Origin: Opisthocomus hoazin
Taxonomy: Eukaryota; Chordata; Aves; Opisthocomiformes; Opisthocomidae
DNA length: 64,000 nt
Direction of reading: 5' to 3'
Assembly (NCBI RefSeq): GCF_030867145.1
Contig: NC_134433.1
Location: 12,289,216-12,353,215, forward strand
Of the stretch, positions 1-33,921 are shown in pieces. The first letter of the stretch is position 1; every line of letters begins with the position of its first letter. The notes beneath the pieces were generated by a model that did not search any database, was not told where the DNA came from, and was given only the letters and a program-made list of their open reading frames with translations. A program made the position numbers and the translations under genes.

Positions 1-22165
<22,165 letters not shown>

Positions 22166-25100
22166 CTTAAACAATAACTGAGGGTGGCAATTCCACTGGA
22201 GCTGTCTGCAAACAGAAACTGCCTACAGACACCAGCCCAGCAGCCTCCTCAGTGCGGTGCTGACGTGTGGAAGCTGGGTGCACATGGAATATTGTATTCA
22301 TTTTGTAAAGCATTACGTTTTGTGTTTACTAACTGGGATGTCATAGTATTTGGCTGCAGGGTTTGGGGAGGGGTGTTTTTTTGTTGGGTTTTTTTTTACT
22401 TTTTGGAGGGGTCTTGGGAGGGCGACTGAGAAATATATGCAATTAGTCAGAAGAGTTGGCCGGTGGTCGTCACACTGACAGGACAGGAGGGCCTCAGACT
22501 GCCCTCGTCATGCCATCCGTAGGAAGTGTGAGGGAGAATGGAGACCACCTCCCATGTCCATAAATTTCGAACTGCCACCCTGCAAAAACCGGGCAAGCTG
22601 CCTTTAAACCAACATCCAGGGGAGGAACAGCTGGATCTTCTGTTCCATTTTCATTTGTCATTAAATTGGGTACACTTCTAGGATATTGCCTCTGCAAAGA
22701 GGTGTTTTCGAAGACTTGTAGGTGAGGAAGAAGGGTGAGAAGAGAGACCAGGATGCACCAGGGCTCAGCAGGGCCTTCTACCCAAGTGCCCGCTCCATGT
22801 CGTGTGAGAAGTGATGTTCTCTCAGAAGGCACTGGTCAGCTTCCCGAGAATGGTGGAGGTAAACCTGTCGGGAGGGAACAGGCTAGAAATGTTTGAAATT
22901 GTGTTCCTGCTTTGGCACTCCCTGACTGTGCTGCTGGTAGCTCAGATGAGGTTGGGCAGAGGAGCAGAAGTAATGCACTTGTACAGCTAATACTGTGACA
23001 TCTCATTTTAGCTAAGCATCAGAATGTTTCTTGGAGCCCAGCGTAGTCCTTTTTGCTCTGTTCAGAAATGTTTAGACTTTCAGCCAATCAGTCTCAAATG
23101 CCAGAGGTATTTTGAAGGATGCCATAGTCACAAAATGCCATTGATCGGGTTTTTCATTATTACACTACATCCACCAATTTATTACCTTTTTGGCTTGTTG
23201 CAATTTCCTGTTTACATGTAGAGCGTAGCCAACTGTTTAAATGTTTAGTTGCCACAGTGTACCAGGAGGAGCTGAGCCAATGACTCTTTCCCAGCTGATG
23301 ACTAACCCACATCACCACTGTAGAACTTGCTGCATGTGAGGCTCCTTTTTATTATTTTCTTTGCTGCAATACTTCACAACTTTTACAGTCCCTTGAGATG
23401 CTGTGATATTTTGGCAGCGTATCACACCATGCGAGAAGGCACTACTTCCAGAGGCTCGTTGGAGCTGCTGTACTACTGAAAGGAGGCAGAGGAGGTTGTG
23501 AAATCCATACGGTGACAAAGGGGTCAGGGAGTCTCGGTAACCGAGTGACGTTGTGGCATCGTGTTGTCCCTTAGTGCTGGGAACTGGAGGTGCCCCCATG
23601 CTCTTGTGCCAGGGCGCTCTGGGTCAGCCAGCGATGGGGGGGGGTCAGGGAAGAGCAGTAGGTGAAGTTTGGCTTGAGGCAAAGATTTCCGTCTTGGGGA
23701 CTGACCAGCCAGGGTTCTTTGTAAATGTTTTTCCTTGCACACTAATCATCTTGAAGAAAACACTAGCTGCTAACTCTAGGATTTGCCTTTAACATGTTTA
23801 TAGGGCTCAAAAGCAAGGTTTTCCGAATGTGTTTGTCCATGTGACATATTTATATAGTAAATACTCTAGTGTCTCGCTGCTGTTCAGTACTCTCAACAGG
23901 GCGATGTTCTTTCGTTAACTAAATTAACATCCACTCCCAATCCTTAGCTCTCTGCCAGTGTCCGGTGAATCCAGCTGGGATTTCTAGCATCGTGACGTAG
24001 CATATCACTCTAATTGAAGATGGAAACTACCAAAACGTGTTTGAGCAGCCCCTTAGTAAGGAGCTTTGTAGTGCTAACAGTTGACAGAAGCCTGGGATGA
24101 GGCAGTGGTCCCACGGAGGTGACTCCGGTTGCCCCCTGGGGCAGGTGGTGACCGTGGATTGTCCTGTCCTTTCCTCTGCTATGTTTTTGTGTGGAACTGG
24201 ATGTTTCGGGGTCATTCTTTTGCATTTCAGTGTTGTTGAAATGCAGCAAAACTGATTTAGGAAAGGTACCTCTATTTTCCTGGGTTTAGAAAGAAAGACA
24301 AAAATGAAATGAAAGGCCAAAATTGTATGGGATTTACCGTGTGAGAGTGGAGGGTGTGCCCAGAGCATGGTGCTAACACAGCGTTTTGAAGTTCCGCTCC
24401 TCTGTCACAAACAGCAGCAGTGACAGTGGGGACAGGCTATACCTGCAAGTTCCGTGGGTTCGTTCTTTTGCTTCTGCTATGGTTTGAATTTGGTCAAAGT
24501 CTCTGGCTTAAATTGAGCTACTTCAACAGAATTCTCTCAACCCATCTCTTCGTGTAATGTCAAGCATGACTGAATGCTGAATCCAAATGATGGCTGTCCC
24601 ATATTGGCTTTTTTTGTATTCAAAAAGAATTGTGTAGTAACCATTTTTACATGTATATCATGTGCAGACCTGGACTATTCCAACAAGTTAATATTTTAAT
24701 TAAAATAGTTTGCAAAAACTGATTCAGATCAACTGGTCTAAATGTGTGTGTCCCTGTGTGTACGTGGGGGAAGGAAAGCTGTCCCAAAGAAGCCTCATCT
24801 CGAGAGAAAGCACCCCGTTACGCAGCTGTAGCCAGAGGGACTCAGGGTCCGGCTGTGCCCTGGAGGGGTGTGAGGAGGCCCTTGGCGTTGAGAATTTTAA
24901 TGTATCTCGGGTATATTTCTGAGATACATAAACAACTAGAAAATGTGCTAGAGAGACGCAAACACTCTCTGAATCAGTTTGCAAACTCTGTTTTTAAAAG
25001 TAAGGCCAATTACTCCGTATTGTACTCGTTGCAGTCATGCCCTAACTTTGGTTTTAAAAATACTGTAATCTGTAAATTGTGGAAGCTACTGCAGTACCTC

Positions 25101-25762
25101 AGCAAAGATATTCTCTTACATGTTTTATGTTCATATTTAACACTGGGGAAACTCTTCTGTGTGGACTACTTTGCAAACTTTATTGCAGTATTTCCAAATC
25201 GCCAGCTTGACCCCTGAAATCTCTTACTCCATGGTTATTTTTCTCTCCCCTTTGCAAGGACCTAAAGTTCTGATGTAGTTTAGCCCAGAGATGAAAAAAA
25301 ACAGAGGAGCCAGTGTTTTCACCTCTCTCTGATTTGAATTTCTTTTGCTTTTACTTAACTAAAATCAGTGAGAGGGACCCCATTTTTCTTGTTCTCCACG
25401 GTCCTGGGGAGTCAGGAGCCGCTTCTCTCTTCCACGTTGAACCTTACGTGCTTTCTGCCTCGGATGCAGCGCTGAAATGGAGGCCAGCTCTGTTTCGCTT
25501 GCATTCGCTCCAAGCCTGTGAGCTTCAAAGGGGTTGAAGGAATTAAAGTGGTACGATACCAAGCTTTCCACAGAAAATTCCCTGCAGCCGTTCCTTGCCT
25601 GGCTTGGGGCCAGGCTGGCATCGCTCTGCATCCCACCCAGCCCTCCCACTCCAGAACAGCGTGCATGGGGTGCCCCCCGGTCCATCCCGGGGTGTTGCTG
25701 TTTATTAATCCCCCAGGAAGAAGGGCCCCTTGACCCTGCTTACGTGCCATTTCTTGAGAGGC

Positions 25763-25768
25763 AATAAA
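25763..25768 (+). terminator. TAOK1: Candidate internal poly(A) signal of TAOK1
   Basis: Canonical AATAAA followed by a U/GU-containing stretch. Use would give a 3' UTR of about 3.6 kb. Usage is not shown by sequence. Confidence 0.4.
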
Positions 25769-25804
25769 TTGTATTGTACCACTGTCTACCATTACTCTGA
25801 ATAC

Positions 25805-25890
25805 GCACATCTCTCTGGATATATATGGTATCTCATTTGTATATATTTATATATTCTGTATGTAGATGTGTGTGGGTATACGTGCACACA
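25805..25890 (+). repeat. TA/TG-rich tract with hairpin potential
   Basis: Low-complexity TATA/TGTG stretch in the TAOK1 3' UTR. A TG octamer and a CA octamer flank a ten-base loop around 25865-25893 and could fold into a hairpin. Confidence 0.5.
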
Positions 25891-26469
25891 CACCTCACGC
25901 TGTGCATTTCTGTCAGGGCACTTCAGTTCTGCTGTTCTTTAGCACTCCTGTTCGTGAGCAAAAGCAACCCCTGCAGCAGGGCTCTCGAGGGCGGGGGCAC
26001 GCACATCCGCACAAGCTGTGCTGGGGCTGAAAATAGTCAAAAGCCCTCGCTTAAATTCTGCCCTGCTAATTGTAGCTTTCTTTTTCTGGGGCGCGGGAGG
26101 GTAGGCTAGCTGCTATGGGTGTGCTGTAAAGGAGAGAGGAGAGCTCCCAGAGGATACCAGAAAGTCAGAAGACAGCAGAGAAGAAAACAAGATGGTATAG
26201 CGACAGGAGAGCAGTTGAGGCAGTGTACCGATCTGCTGGGGAGGCGGTGAGTGGGCCGGTGAAGTGCTCAGCAGGCTGAGCTCAGAGTCCCCAGCTGCGT
26301 CTCGCCAGGAAAGATCACAAGCCTGGCACGGCGTTGGCACGCTGCGCCGGCACTCGCTGTTGGCAGTCCCGAGTGGAAGCCATCGCTGACTCTGAACATT
26401 GTCTACCTTTGTGTGCATCTGATAACTAGAGCAGGTTGTGTGGAGGATCGGAAGAGAAGCCGAGTTGGA

Positions 26470-26535
26470 AGATTTAAAATATGTGTGTATGTCTGTGTGT
26501 GACATATACATATGTATATACACACACAGAGGCAC
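26470..26535 (+). repeat. TG/CA and AT simple repeat, imperfect inverted repeat
   Basis: A TG-rich arm followed by TATATACACACACA forms an imperfect inverted repeat in the TAOK1 3' UTR. TG-rich RNA is a typical target of CELF/TDP-43-type proteins, but binding here is only inferred. Confidence 0.5.
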
Positions 26536-28059
26536 GATTTGGGTCCATTCTTTATTCTGCTTAGGCATCTGTGTTTGGTTACTTGAGTCCAGTAAGCAGA
26601 GGACAGCCTTGTTCTTCTCCTGGGTGCTTGCTCTGCATTTCTAGCAAATCTTGCCCTGGTCTTTCACAGAGTAGAGGGGTGAGTGCCATGCTGGTCACCA
26701 CGAGCTCCTCAAGCTGTGAAGACCCTCCTGTCCTTCTCCTTTGTCTTCTACAGTCCCCATCTTAGTGAGTCATCTGGCAGTTTGGGGGATAAACGGTTCT
26801 CGCGTGTGTCAAGTCACAAATGTTCATCGAGCTGCGATATTTCCGCCCCGGGAAGCCCAGCCAGCTCAGCGCCATGCCAACCACGGGCTCCTTTCTTTGT
26901 GCCAGCAGAGAATCTGGAGGCCGTTTTCCCCCCTGTCCCGTTTGGAAGGTCTCTTGCGAGTTTTTTGGGAGAGGCTCAGGTTTGGTTGGGACATCCTGAC
27001 CCTTTCACAAGGAGCAGTGTTTTCTTTAGCTGTGTTCCTGCCTGTGGGAGTTCCCCACCCCGGTGCCGGCCGGCTCAAGCCTGGAGCCCTGTGCCGAGGA
27101 CGGGGACGTGGTGGATGCCCAGACGGGGATGCCGGTTGGTGTCCCTCTGCTGTGTTGGTTTCAGTTTGCACTTTTGCCAGTCGATGGAGCCGAGGTCTGT
27201 TGAGAAATACACGTGAGGCGCTTTGGAGGGTTGTGGGTAGCTGTTCACAGCCAAAAAAAAACCTGATAGATCTAGTGGTCATGGTAAACATCACCCCACC
27301 AGGGACCGATGGCAGCAGATAACCCCAGTTCCTGTTGCACAAGGAGGTTCAGCCAGCCGGGGCCGTGACGCTGCCTGCTGCATCCCTGCCCTGCCCCTCA
27401 GCCCAGGCTTTGCCGGGGAAGGAAAGGCTTTTGTCAGCTAGAGAGGGACATAGTAAATCGGATTTGCCAGCGAACAAGCACCTTAACCACCGAGCTGTGG
27501 GTCTCAATACTTGCACTTCACCTGAAGTCTCCTCTGGGGGGGAGGAAGGCAGTTTGGTATGTGACTGTTGGCTTTGCACCCATCTGGCGTCCTGAAAACA
27601 TCCAAAAGCCGTGTCCTAAGGAAAAAAAACACCCCCAACATCGGTTCCCTCTCTCCTTGCTTTCTCCGAGTGCGCACGCTGAGTCCAGGACCCAGTAACC
27701 AGGAGGGCCGAGCATTGCCCCCACGGATGTGAACAAACCCCGGGGGGTCTGCGCCCCCCACCTCGCCCCTCCCGTCCCCTGCCCCGCTCCCCACCCCTGA
27801 GTACGGGTACCTCAGAACATGCACAGTTTGAATTTTCACTGACAATTCACTGAATTATTGTGAGTGAAAAGAATTGTAATTATCTGTAAATATGTAGTTA
27901 ACAAATTGACCTAGTTTCTGTATTTTTTAAGTTTTTGTACTAAAATTTATAGATACAGTATGTGCCAGCTAGCAAAAAGCTACTGTAATTGCCAGTTGTA
28001 GTTCAGCATGCGTCTAATCCCCGAGACTTGTCGAAGTGATGCTGTAAGGAATTGTGCTT

Positions 28060-28960
28060 AAATATTGCGAGCCGGGGAGGCGCAGCCGCCGGCGGGGCGG
28101 GGGGCTGGGGGGGCTGGCGGCCGCTCACCCGGGGCTCGTGGCTCCCAGCCGCTGGCCGGGTTTGGCTTGCGGCTCCCAGCCCTTGGCCGGGTTTTCCGTG
28201 TTCGCTGCGTGGATTCTCCCTCCCTTGGGCGCCGTGTGCTGTGCGCTGGGCAGTGCGGGGGACGGAGCGGTGGCTTCAAGCTTGCTCTGGAGCTGAACTC
28301 AACGGGAACCGAGTTCAGGTTCTCTGCTGCAGTTGAATACCGGCTTATGACTATATTTTTCAACCTCTCTAGAAATGATCTGTTTTCCCCTTCTGACTGC
28401 TTTTGTCTTAAACCCGAGATCGTCTAAACCTACTGGAGGAAAAGAAAAAGAAAAAAAAAAGACTTTCATTTAAGATCGTTGCCTGCTTTTAGTGCCAGGA
28501 TCACGCATTTCTATGGCAACTCTGAGCTCAGCAGAGTTTAGAAATCAGCACGGGGTTGCTAACGAGCTGAAGTACCTCGCCGCTGCTTTTGCGACGTCGC
28601 TTTTGGCGGTGGCAGCCGCGACGGGTGAGCTTGCGGGTGCGCTGCGGTGCTGGCGGGGGTCTCGGTGTCCCTGCCCCGGCTGGCTGGCGTGGCGAGACCC
28701 GCCACGGACGGATGGAGGGCTGGGCTGCCCCGCACTGCTCGGGGTGGAGGAAGGACCTGTGCTCCTTGGCTCGTGGCAGAGGCGAGTCTGCGAGTCGAGA
28801 GTAGCTTTGCTGGGCTTCCCGGGAAGCTGCGAGCAGAGGAGTTGGAGCGCGGCGAGGCCGTGGTCCCCAGGTCCGGTTGTCCCGGCGGTCGCAGGGGACG
28901 GGAGGCTTCGAGGCTCAGGGCGGGAGAGGCAGCCGTGCGCGTACAGGTTTGGCTTCTGGC
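28060..28960 (+). other. GC-rich blocks inside the TAOK1 3' UTR
   Basis: Two CpG-rich blocks (about 28060-28330 and 28570-28960) interrupt otherwise AT-rich UTR sequence. A small frame begins ATG at 28513 and reaches a GTGAGC donor-like site at 28625. This could be a local regulatory element or the first exon of an unannotated transcript; nothing recognisable is encoded. Confidence 0.4.
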
Positions 28961-29927
28961 AAGCAAAACCACCCCCTTCCCTTCTTCAGCTTTTCTTCCC
29001 TCCTGACCCCGCGCAGCTCTTCCCCCTGCTTGCTTGGAACAGGAACATTTTTTACCTGCCTAAAAACAGCTAGAAGATGGGGGGCAGCCCTGATGTAAAT
29101 AATTAACGTTACAAAGTGAAGTGTGTATAACATAAAAGGCTACAGCCCTTTGGTGACTTGTAAATGCTTGAGAAGGTTGTGGTAGGACGTGGAGGGCCGA
29201 GCGAGCGGCCCCGGGGCCCCGCAGCCATCGCTGCCCCACCGACACCTTGGGGCCAGCGGGCCGGGAACGGGGGGCACCCCCCACCCCGTGTACCTGAGCC
29301 CTGGGACCCCCCCGCGCTTTAGTGCATGGGAGGGTAGCGTAACGTGTGTAATGCGGATAGGAGAAGCTGTGTGAGGTGTGTATAGTGTATATTTTTTAAA
29401 AATAGCTTGCTTGTATTGTGAAGATTTTAAAGACAAACTTGAGAATTCTAGCCTAACTATTAACACAAGTTTAACATCAGTTACCCCACTGGGTTCAGAG
29501 CCTCTTGAATGTATATTCCTTTTTGTAACCTAAATGACCTATTCTTCTACCAGTCAGCCAGACATCCTATTTATATTTTTAATTTTATATATTACTTTCC
29601 ATTTGTTTTCATTATTTCCAGCATGTTTCTGGTTTTGGTTCTTGTTTGTTTGGGGGTTTTGTTTTGTTTCTTTTTGCACAAGCATTGTGTGAAGTCAAGG
29701 AGATGTTCACTCCAACCTGGTATTTTCCAACCTGTTCCCCCCTCCCCTTCCTCTCCTCCACCCCTGTTTTTTTTCTTTCTTCCGCCAACAGTTTGGGATT
29801 TTCTGGGCTGGGATGCAGCAGGTGGGAGGAGGGGATGGCTATTTTCCATTTGCAGCTTCTGTGCAAATGCCGAGTCTTTTGCCAGTCAACTAAAAACGCT
29901 TCACTTGCTGGTTGCTTTAAAAAAAAA

Positions 29928-29938
29928 AATAAAATAAA
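29928..29938 (+). terminator. TAOK1: Overlapping AATAAA signals after an A-rich run
   Basis: Two AATAAA hexamers overlap behind a run of A. They may act as a poly(A) signal or be an internal-priming artefact source in cDNA. Confidence 0.3.
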
Positions 29939-30632
29939 ACAAAAATGTAACCTTATCAGTCCACCGTAGCCCACGGCGGGAGGAGGGGAAGTGCACACCT
30001 GTAGCCACACGACTCCGGCTCTGGCTGCGAAACTAAAGCCAACCTTTCCTGGCGAGCAGCTCCTGCGCGACCCGGCGGAGGCTTTGCCGGGCGCCAGCTC
30101 TGCGGGCGGCCGGGGCCCGAGCCGTGCCGGGGCAGCGACGGGCCCTGGGCTTGCTCTCAGCCGCTCGGCGCCCGCCTGATCGCGCGCACAAACCCGAGAG
30201 CTGCCTGCCCATGACGGCAAAGCTGTTGCTGCTGTTCCTCTCCTCCTCCTCTTCCTCCTCTCCCCTCTGTAAAGAGGGCCAGCTCGCCAACAAGAGCTCG
30301 CCCAGCGCCTGGCCCGCGGCGTCGCGGCCGTCTGCTCTGGGGCATCGTCCAGGCGCAGCAAAGCCCGGCTGCCGCCGTGCCGGGGGAAGGCGCCCGGCCG
30401 CCTGGTTGTTGTGCCACAGAGCGTTCGTTAGAACAAACACACACATATCTGCTGTCTTACGATGAACACTGGTCTGAGGGGTCCGGGCCCAGCACCCCGG
30501 TGATGGGCCGCGAAGGATCGAACTGGGGGAATTAAACTCCTTCCGTGTCTGGTAGCACCAGCTGGTATGAGTGAATCTACAGGTGTGCGTTTTCCTTCTT
30601 GTAGAAAATGCCACAAGCACTAACTGGTAAGG

Positions 30633-30638
30633 TTTAAT
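30633..30638 (-). terminator. ABHD15: Candidate poly(A) signal of ABHD15 (ATTAAA)
   Basis: Minus-strand ATTAAA about 293 nt after the ABHD15 stop, followed by a GU-containing stretch. No canonical AATAAA was seen between 30930 and 30600. If used, ABHD15 and TAOK1 transcripts overlap by about 250 nt. Confidence 0.35.
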
Positions 30639-30861
30639 GTACAGTATATTGTCAGTATTCTGGTATTCTTCTGGTTCAACATACATTATAGCTCATATAT
30701 AACCTGTATTAATTGTATAGATTGTGCATTTAAAGCTGTTACCAAGTTGTCAGAAAATAAGAGAAGAGAAGAGAAAAAAAATAAGGTCATATGTAATATT
30801 TTGTTTGTAAGTATCCTTTGTATCATAGCAAAGGAAATGTTAAAAAAAAAAAATCAACTGT

Positions 30862-30867
30862 AATAAA
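30862..30867 (+). terminator. TAOK1: Distal poly(A) signal of TAOK1
   Basis: AATAAA followed at 30883-30900 by a GU-rich GGAGTGTCTGCC stretch, the usual downstream element. It lies 64 bp before the ABHD15 stop codon on the other strand, so the two genes meet here. Confidence 0.75.
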
Positions 30868-30930
30868 GTAATTTTAGTACACGGAGTGTCTGCCTGCCTT
30901 TGGGAGCCCCTGCGGGACCCTGCCTGGGGG

Positions 30931-33184
30931 CTACCGGGTGTAGGACCTCTGCCAGGTGAAAACGGGGGGCTCGACGGAGGGACCCCCCAGCCTGCGGGCC
31001 CGCGGCAGCCCCTTCCTCCGCTCCTCTGCCCGCAGGAACTCGGCCATGGCCCTGAAGTACTCCAGCACGGCCTCGTGCCCCCAGCAGCACCCAGGTCCGC
31101 GCCGGGGGAAGCCGCAGTGGCCCCCGCGCCGGCTCAGCAGCAGGAAGAAGTAGGGGCTGCTGCGGAAGAGCTCCAGGGGCAGGCTGCGGGCCGGGGGGCC
31201 GCGGACGGGGTCGTCGGCGCTGCAGAGGCACAGCACCGGCACGGCCGCCTCGTCGGCGTCGCGCAGGGGCTCGTTGCGCTCCCAGTAGGTCTCCCAGCCG
31301 GTGGGGCGGCTCTTGGTCTGGCAGAAGAGGGCTTCCTCCAGCTCCCGCAGCGAGCGGCTGCCCAGCAGCCCGTCCACGTCCACCGCCACGGCCAGGGACC
31401 CCGCGTACCTGCGGGGACGGGGCGGCCGCCGTGGGCTGTGGGGCCGCGGGGATGCCACCACCTCGCACGCCCACCCTCAGCGGCTGCGCTTTGGCCATGG
31501 GCCCCACATGCAGGGACTGGGGATGGCCTCAGCCCTCCCCACCCCTGGCGTTGGGTTGGGGGGGGGGGTGTCTAGTCCCAGCCCCATGCCAGGGATGCTG
31601 GGGGGACCCCACAGCGCAGGCCGGGTGCCATGGCAACGGGAGGCAGCCAGCGCTCCGCTCCGTTGCCGTGACAGCAGCGCTTGCGGTGGGGAAATGGAGG
31701 GGACAACACCCTGCTGCCCACCCCCACTGCCTGGCCAGCAGACACCCCCCCCACCCCCAGCACCCCATCCCTGCAGCAAACGCTGTGCCTGCCTGTGCCC
31801 ATCCGGGCTTTGCCGAGGCTCGCCCCAGCACATTTGCCCCAAAGTTTTGGGGTTTAGCTGTGGTTTTTCGGCCCTCATTTGCCCACCGGTGGGGCCCCGT
31901 TGTGTCACGTCCGTCTGTCCCCTCCCCGCCAAGGTCTCGGCACCGCCCGGGGAGCTCTCGCTTGCTCAAGGCCTTGGCACGAGCGGTTTGTCGGCCATCC
32001 AGCCCGCTCCGGCGCTTGGCCCTCCCCAGCGCAGCCGTGTTTGGCAATCGGGAGCCAGAGGGGCTTTGCCAGCCCACCCAGTGCTGCCGCAGCAGTGACC
32101 CCTCTCACTGCCGGGGGACCCCGAGATGCTGCCCCGGCCCCGGCCGGGGAGCGCGTGGCAGCCAAGCCGGCCCCGCAGCAGCCAGCTCCAGGCTGGTGTT
32201 CATTAACCAGCGCGTTTTGCTGTGCTCAGCACCTCTGTCCCCAGGCTGGGGCTCCCAGTGCCGGCAGCAGCACCCATTGCACCCACCACCCCCCAGGGCT
32301 GGCTGAGGGGCTCCTGGGACACCCCCTCCTCAGCTGCCCCCAGCCCCAAAGGACCCCACTGACCTGCTGAGTCCCCGCTTGAGGTGCAGAAGCAGCGGCC
32401 ACTCGTAGAGCCAGGGCATCCCGGCCTCAAACCAGTCCCGGGCGCGGAAGATGGGGGAGATGCAGGCGGCGGCGGCCAGGCGGCTGGAGGAGCCGCTCTC
32501 CCCCAGGTAGGCGAGCAGCAGCCCCGAGCCCGAGCCCTCGCTGACGGCCAGCAGCGGGGCGGCCGGGTGCCGGCAGCGCAGGTAGGTCACCACCTCCCGC
32601 AGGTCCCCGGGGTCCCCAAAGGGCTGGAGCCGGGGGGTGGTGAGGGGGCAGCCGTTGTGGCCCCGGCGGTTGAAGACAACGGGGACGAAGCCCTGCTCCA
32701 GTGCCCGCAGCCCCAGCTGCAGCAGCTCCCCCGTCACCTTCCCTGCAGCGTTGGGGATCAGCAGCAGCACCGGGTTGGGCCCCCCCAAACCGCCACCTGC
32801 GGCCCCCCACGGCCCCACCAGCCAGTCCAGGGCCACCAGCCCGGTGTCGTGCAGCTGCAGGAGCTCCCTGGCCACCGCCGGCTGCGGCTCGGGCAGCTGC
32901 AGGAGCTGCCGCAGCATCTGGAGCCGCGGCCAGCGCGGCCATGGCCAGCAGCCCCCCCACAGCACTGCCGACCGCCCCAAACTCCGCACCAAGTGCTGGG
33001 CCAGCGCCGAGGGCTTACACAGCAGCCGGCAGTGCCCGCAGCCGTCCTCAGTGATGAAGGGGATCCCCTCCTCTTCCTCCTCTCCCCAGTCTCCAGGCAG
33101 CTCCAGCCTCCCTGCCCAAAGGCGCCAGGCCAGCAGCCCCAGGCCAGCGAGCGCCGTGGCCACCAAACCCTCGAGGGACACCAT
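30931..33184 (-). CDS. ABHD15: Alpha/beta-hydrolase domain-containing protein 15
   Basis: Two exons: 33184-32364 and 31408-30931, splitting an arginine codon, for 432 residues (human about 468). The start was chosen at the Met heading a hydrophobic segment (VSLEGLVATALAGLGLLAW), which corresponds to the human N-terminal membrane anchor. The frame stays open upstream to 33460 without a family match. Family landmarks: CKPSALAQ (about 56-63), FNRRGHNGCPL (about 171-181), the elbow-like AVSEGSGS with candidate nucleophile Ser215, then CSADDPV and GGHCGF in exon 2 as candidate acid and His. It ends WQRSYTR as in mammals. In mammals the protein stabilises PDE3B and restrains adipocyte lipolysis; catalysis is uncertain. 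It follows GIT1 head-to-tail. Confidence 0.95.
31409..32363 (-). other. ABHD15: ABHD15 intron
   Basis: GC-rich 955-bp intron. Long open frames on the plus strand were inspected as possible TP53I13 remnants and show nothing recognisable; they look like products of high GC content. Confidence 0.7.
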
Positions 33185-33470
33185 GGGGACGGTGGGAGCC
33201 CTGGTGCCCGGCGGGTTCGCAGAGCGATGGCGGGGCCGTGCCGGCGAAGCCCTGCCCCGGGGCTGGGCGAGCGGTGAGGCCATGGCGGGGACGGACGGCG
33301 TGACCAACGCCAGCCGGGGCCAAGGGGACTGGGTGAAACGGGAGGGACACGCGGCTGAGCCCTGCCTGGTGCCGGGGGGGTGAACCCCCTGCAGCCACGT
33401 CCCGGGGGGCCGGGACCCCCCCATCGCCGCAGCAGCCGGGGGCCGGAGGGGCCCGTGCACTGCTCACACC
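33185..33470 (-). promoter_or_regulatory. ABHD15 5' region squeezed behind the GIT1 poly(A) site
   Basis: Only about 290 bp separate the ABHD15 start codon from the GIT1 poly(A) signal, so the ABHD15 promoter must lie in this GC-rich spacer or within the GIT1 last exon. No TATA box is evident. Mammals have TP53I13 in this interval. Confidence 0.45.
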
Positions 33471-33476
33471 TTTATT
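33471..33476 (-). terminator. GIT1: Poly(A) signal of GIT1
   Basis: Minus-strand AATAAA followed by GGTGTGAGCAGTG, a good GU-rich downstream element. It lies about 445 nt after the GIT1 stop codon. Confidence 0.75.
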
Positions 33477-33921
33477 GATACAAATGTACAAGGACACATC
33501 TTACAGTGGGGAGCGCGGCCCCGGGGGGCGGAAGGGGGTCAGGACGCCCAGGGAGGGGGGGCCCACGGGCGCCCCGGTCCAGTGTAACGCTGCGGGCGGC
33601 CCCGGGGGGACCGGCCGCCCGGCGAGGGGCTTTGCGGGGGGCGGGGGGGCACATCGCCGCCACGGACAGCTACACAGGCTATGTACAGGATAAGTTAGGC
33701 GCGTGCCGCGGGGGGGGCTGTACAGGGGGGACGCAAGCACCTACCCCGCAGGCTGAGCACCCGCTCCTCGGCGTGGGGGGCGAGGTGGGGGGCTGGCCCC
33801 ACTCCCCAGCTCTCCACGGGGCGAATGCCGCTTGCAGTCGCGCTCGCCCCAGCTGCCGGAGTGGAGGGAGAGACGGGGAGCGCGGGGGGCTGGGAGGGCG
33901 CGGGGGGCTGCGGGCTGGCGC
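33477..33921 (-). other. GIT1: GIT1 3' untranslated region
   Basis: GC-rich sequence between the GIT1 TGA and its poly(A) signal. Nothing else was recognised. Confidence 0.7.

Larger units (their letters stand above)
22166..30885 (+). other. TAOK1: TAOK1 3' untranslated region, about 8.7 kb
   Basis: Starts after the TAA at 22163-22165 and is taken to run to the AATAAA at 30862-30867. The mammalian TAOK1 message also has a 3' UTR of roughly this size. Most is AT-rich with internal poly(A) signals near 25763 and 29928, TG/AT-rich hairpin-forming tracts (25805-25890, 26470-26535) and GC-rich blocks (28060-28330, 28570-28960, 30000-30400). No conserved protein frame was recognised. The exact end and the absence of splicing are inferred. 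Confidence 0.75.

Noticed and set aside
31301-32306. Plus-strand open frames in the ABHD15 intron as a possible TP53I13
   Set aside because: The translations show no recognisable similarity, no clear signal peptide or membrane segment pattern, and no splice structure. The location is also not the mammalian one.
33185-33460. N-terminal extension of ABHD15
   Set aside because: The frame is open upstream, but the sequence is Pro/Arg-rich and unlike the family. The Met at 33184 starts the hydrophobic segment found in human ABHD15.
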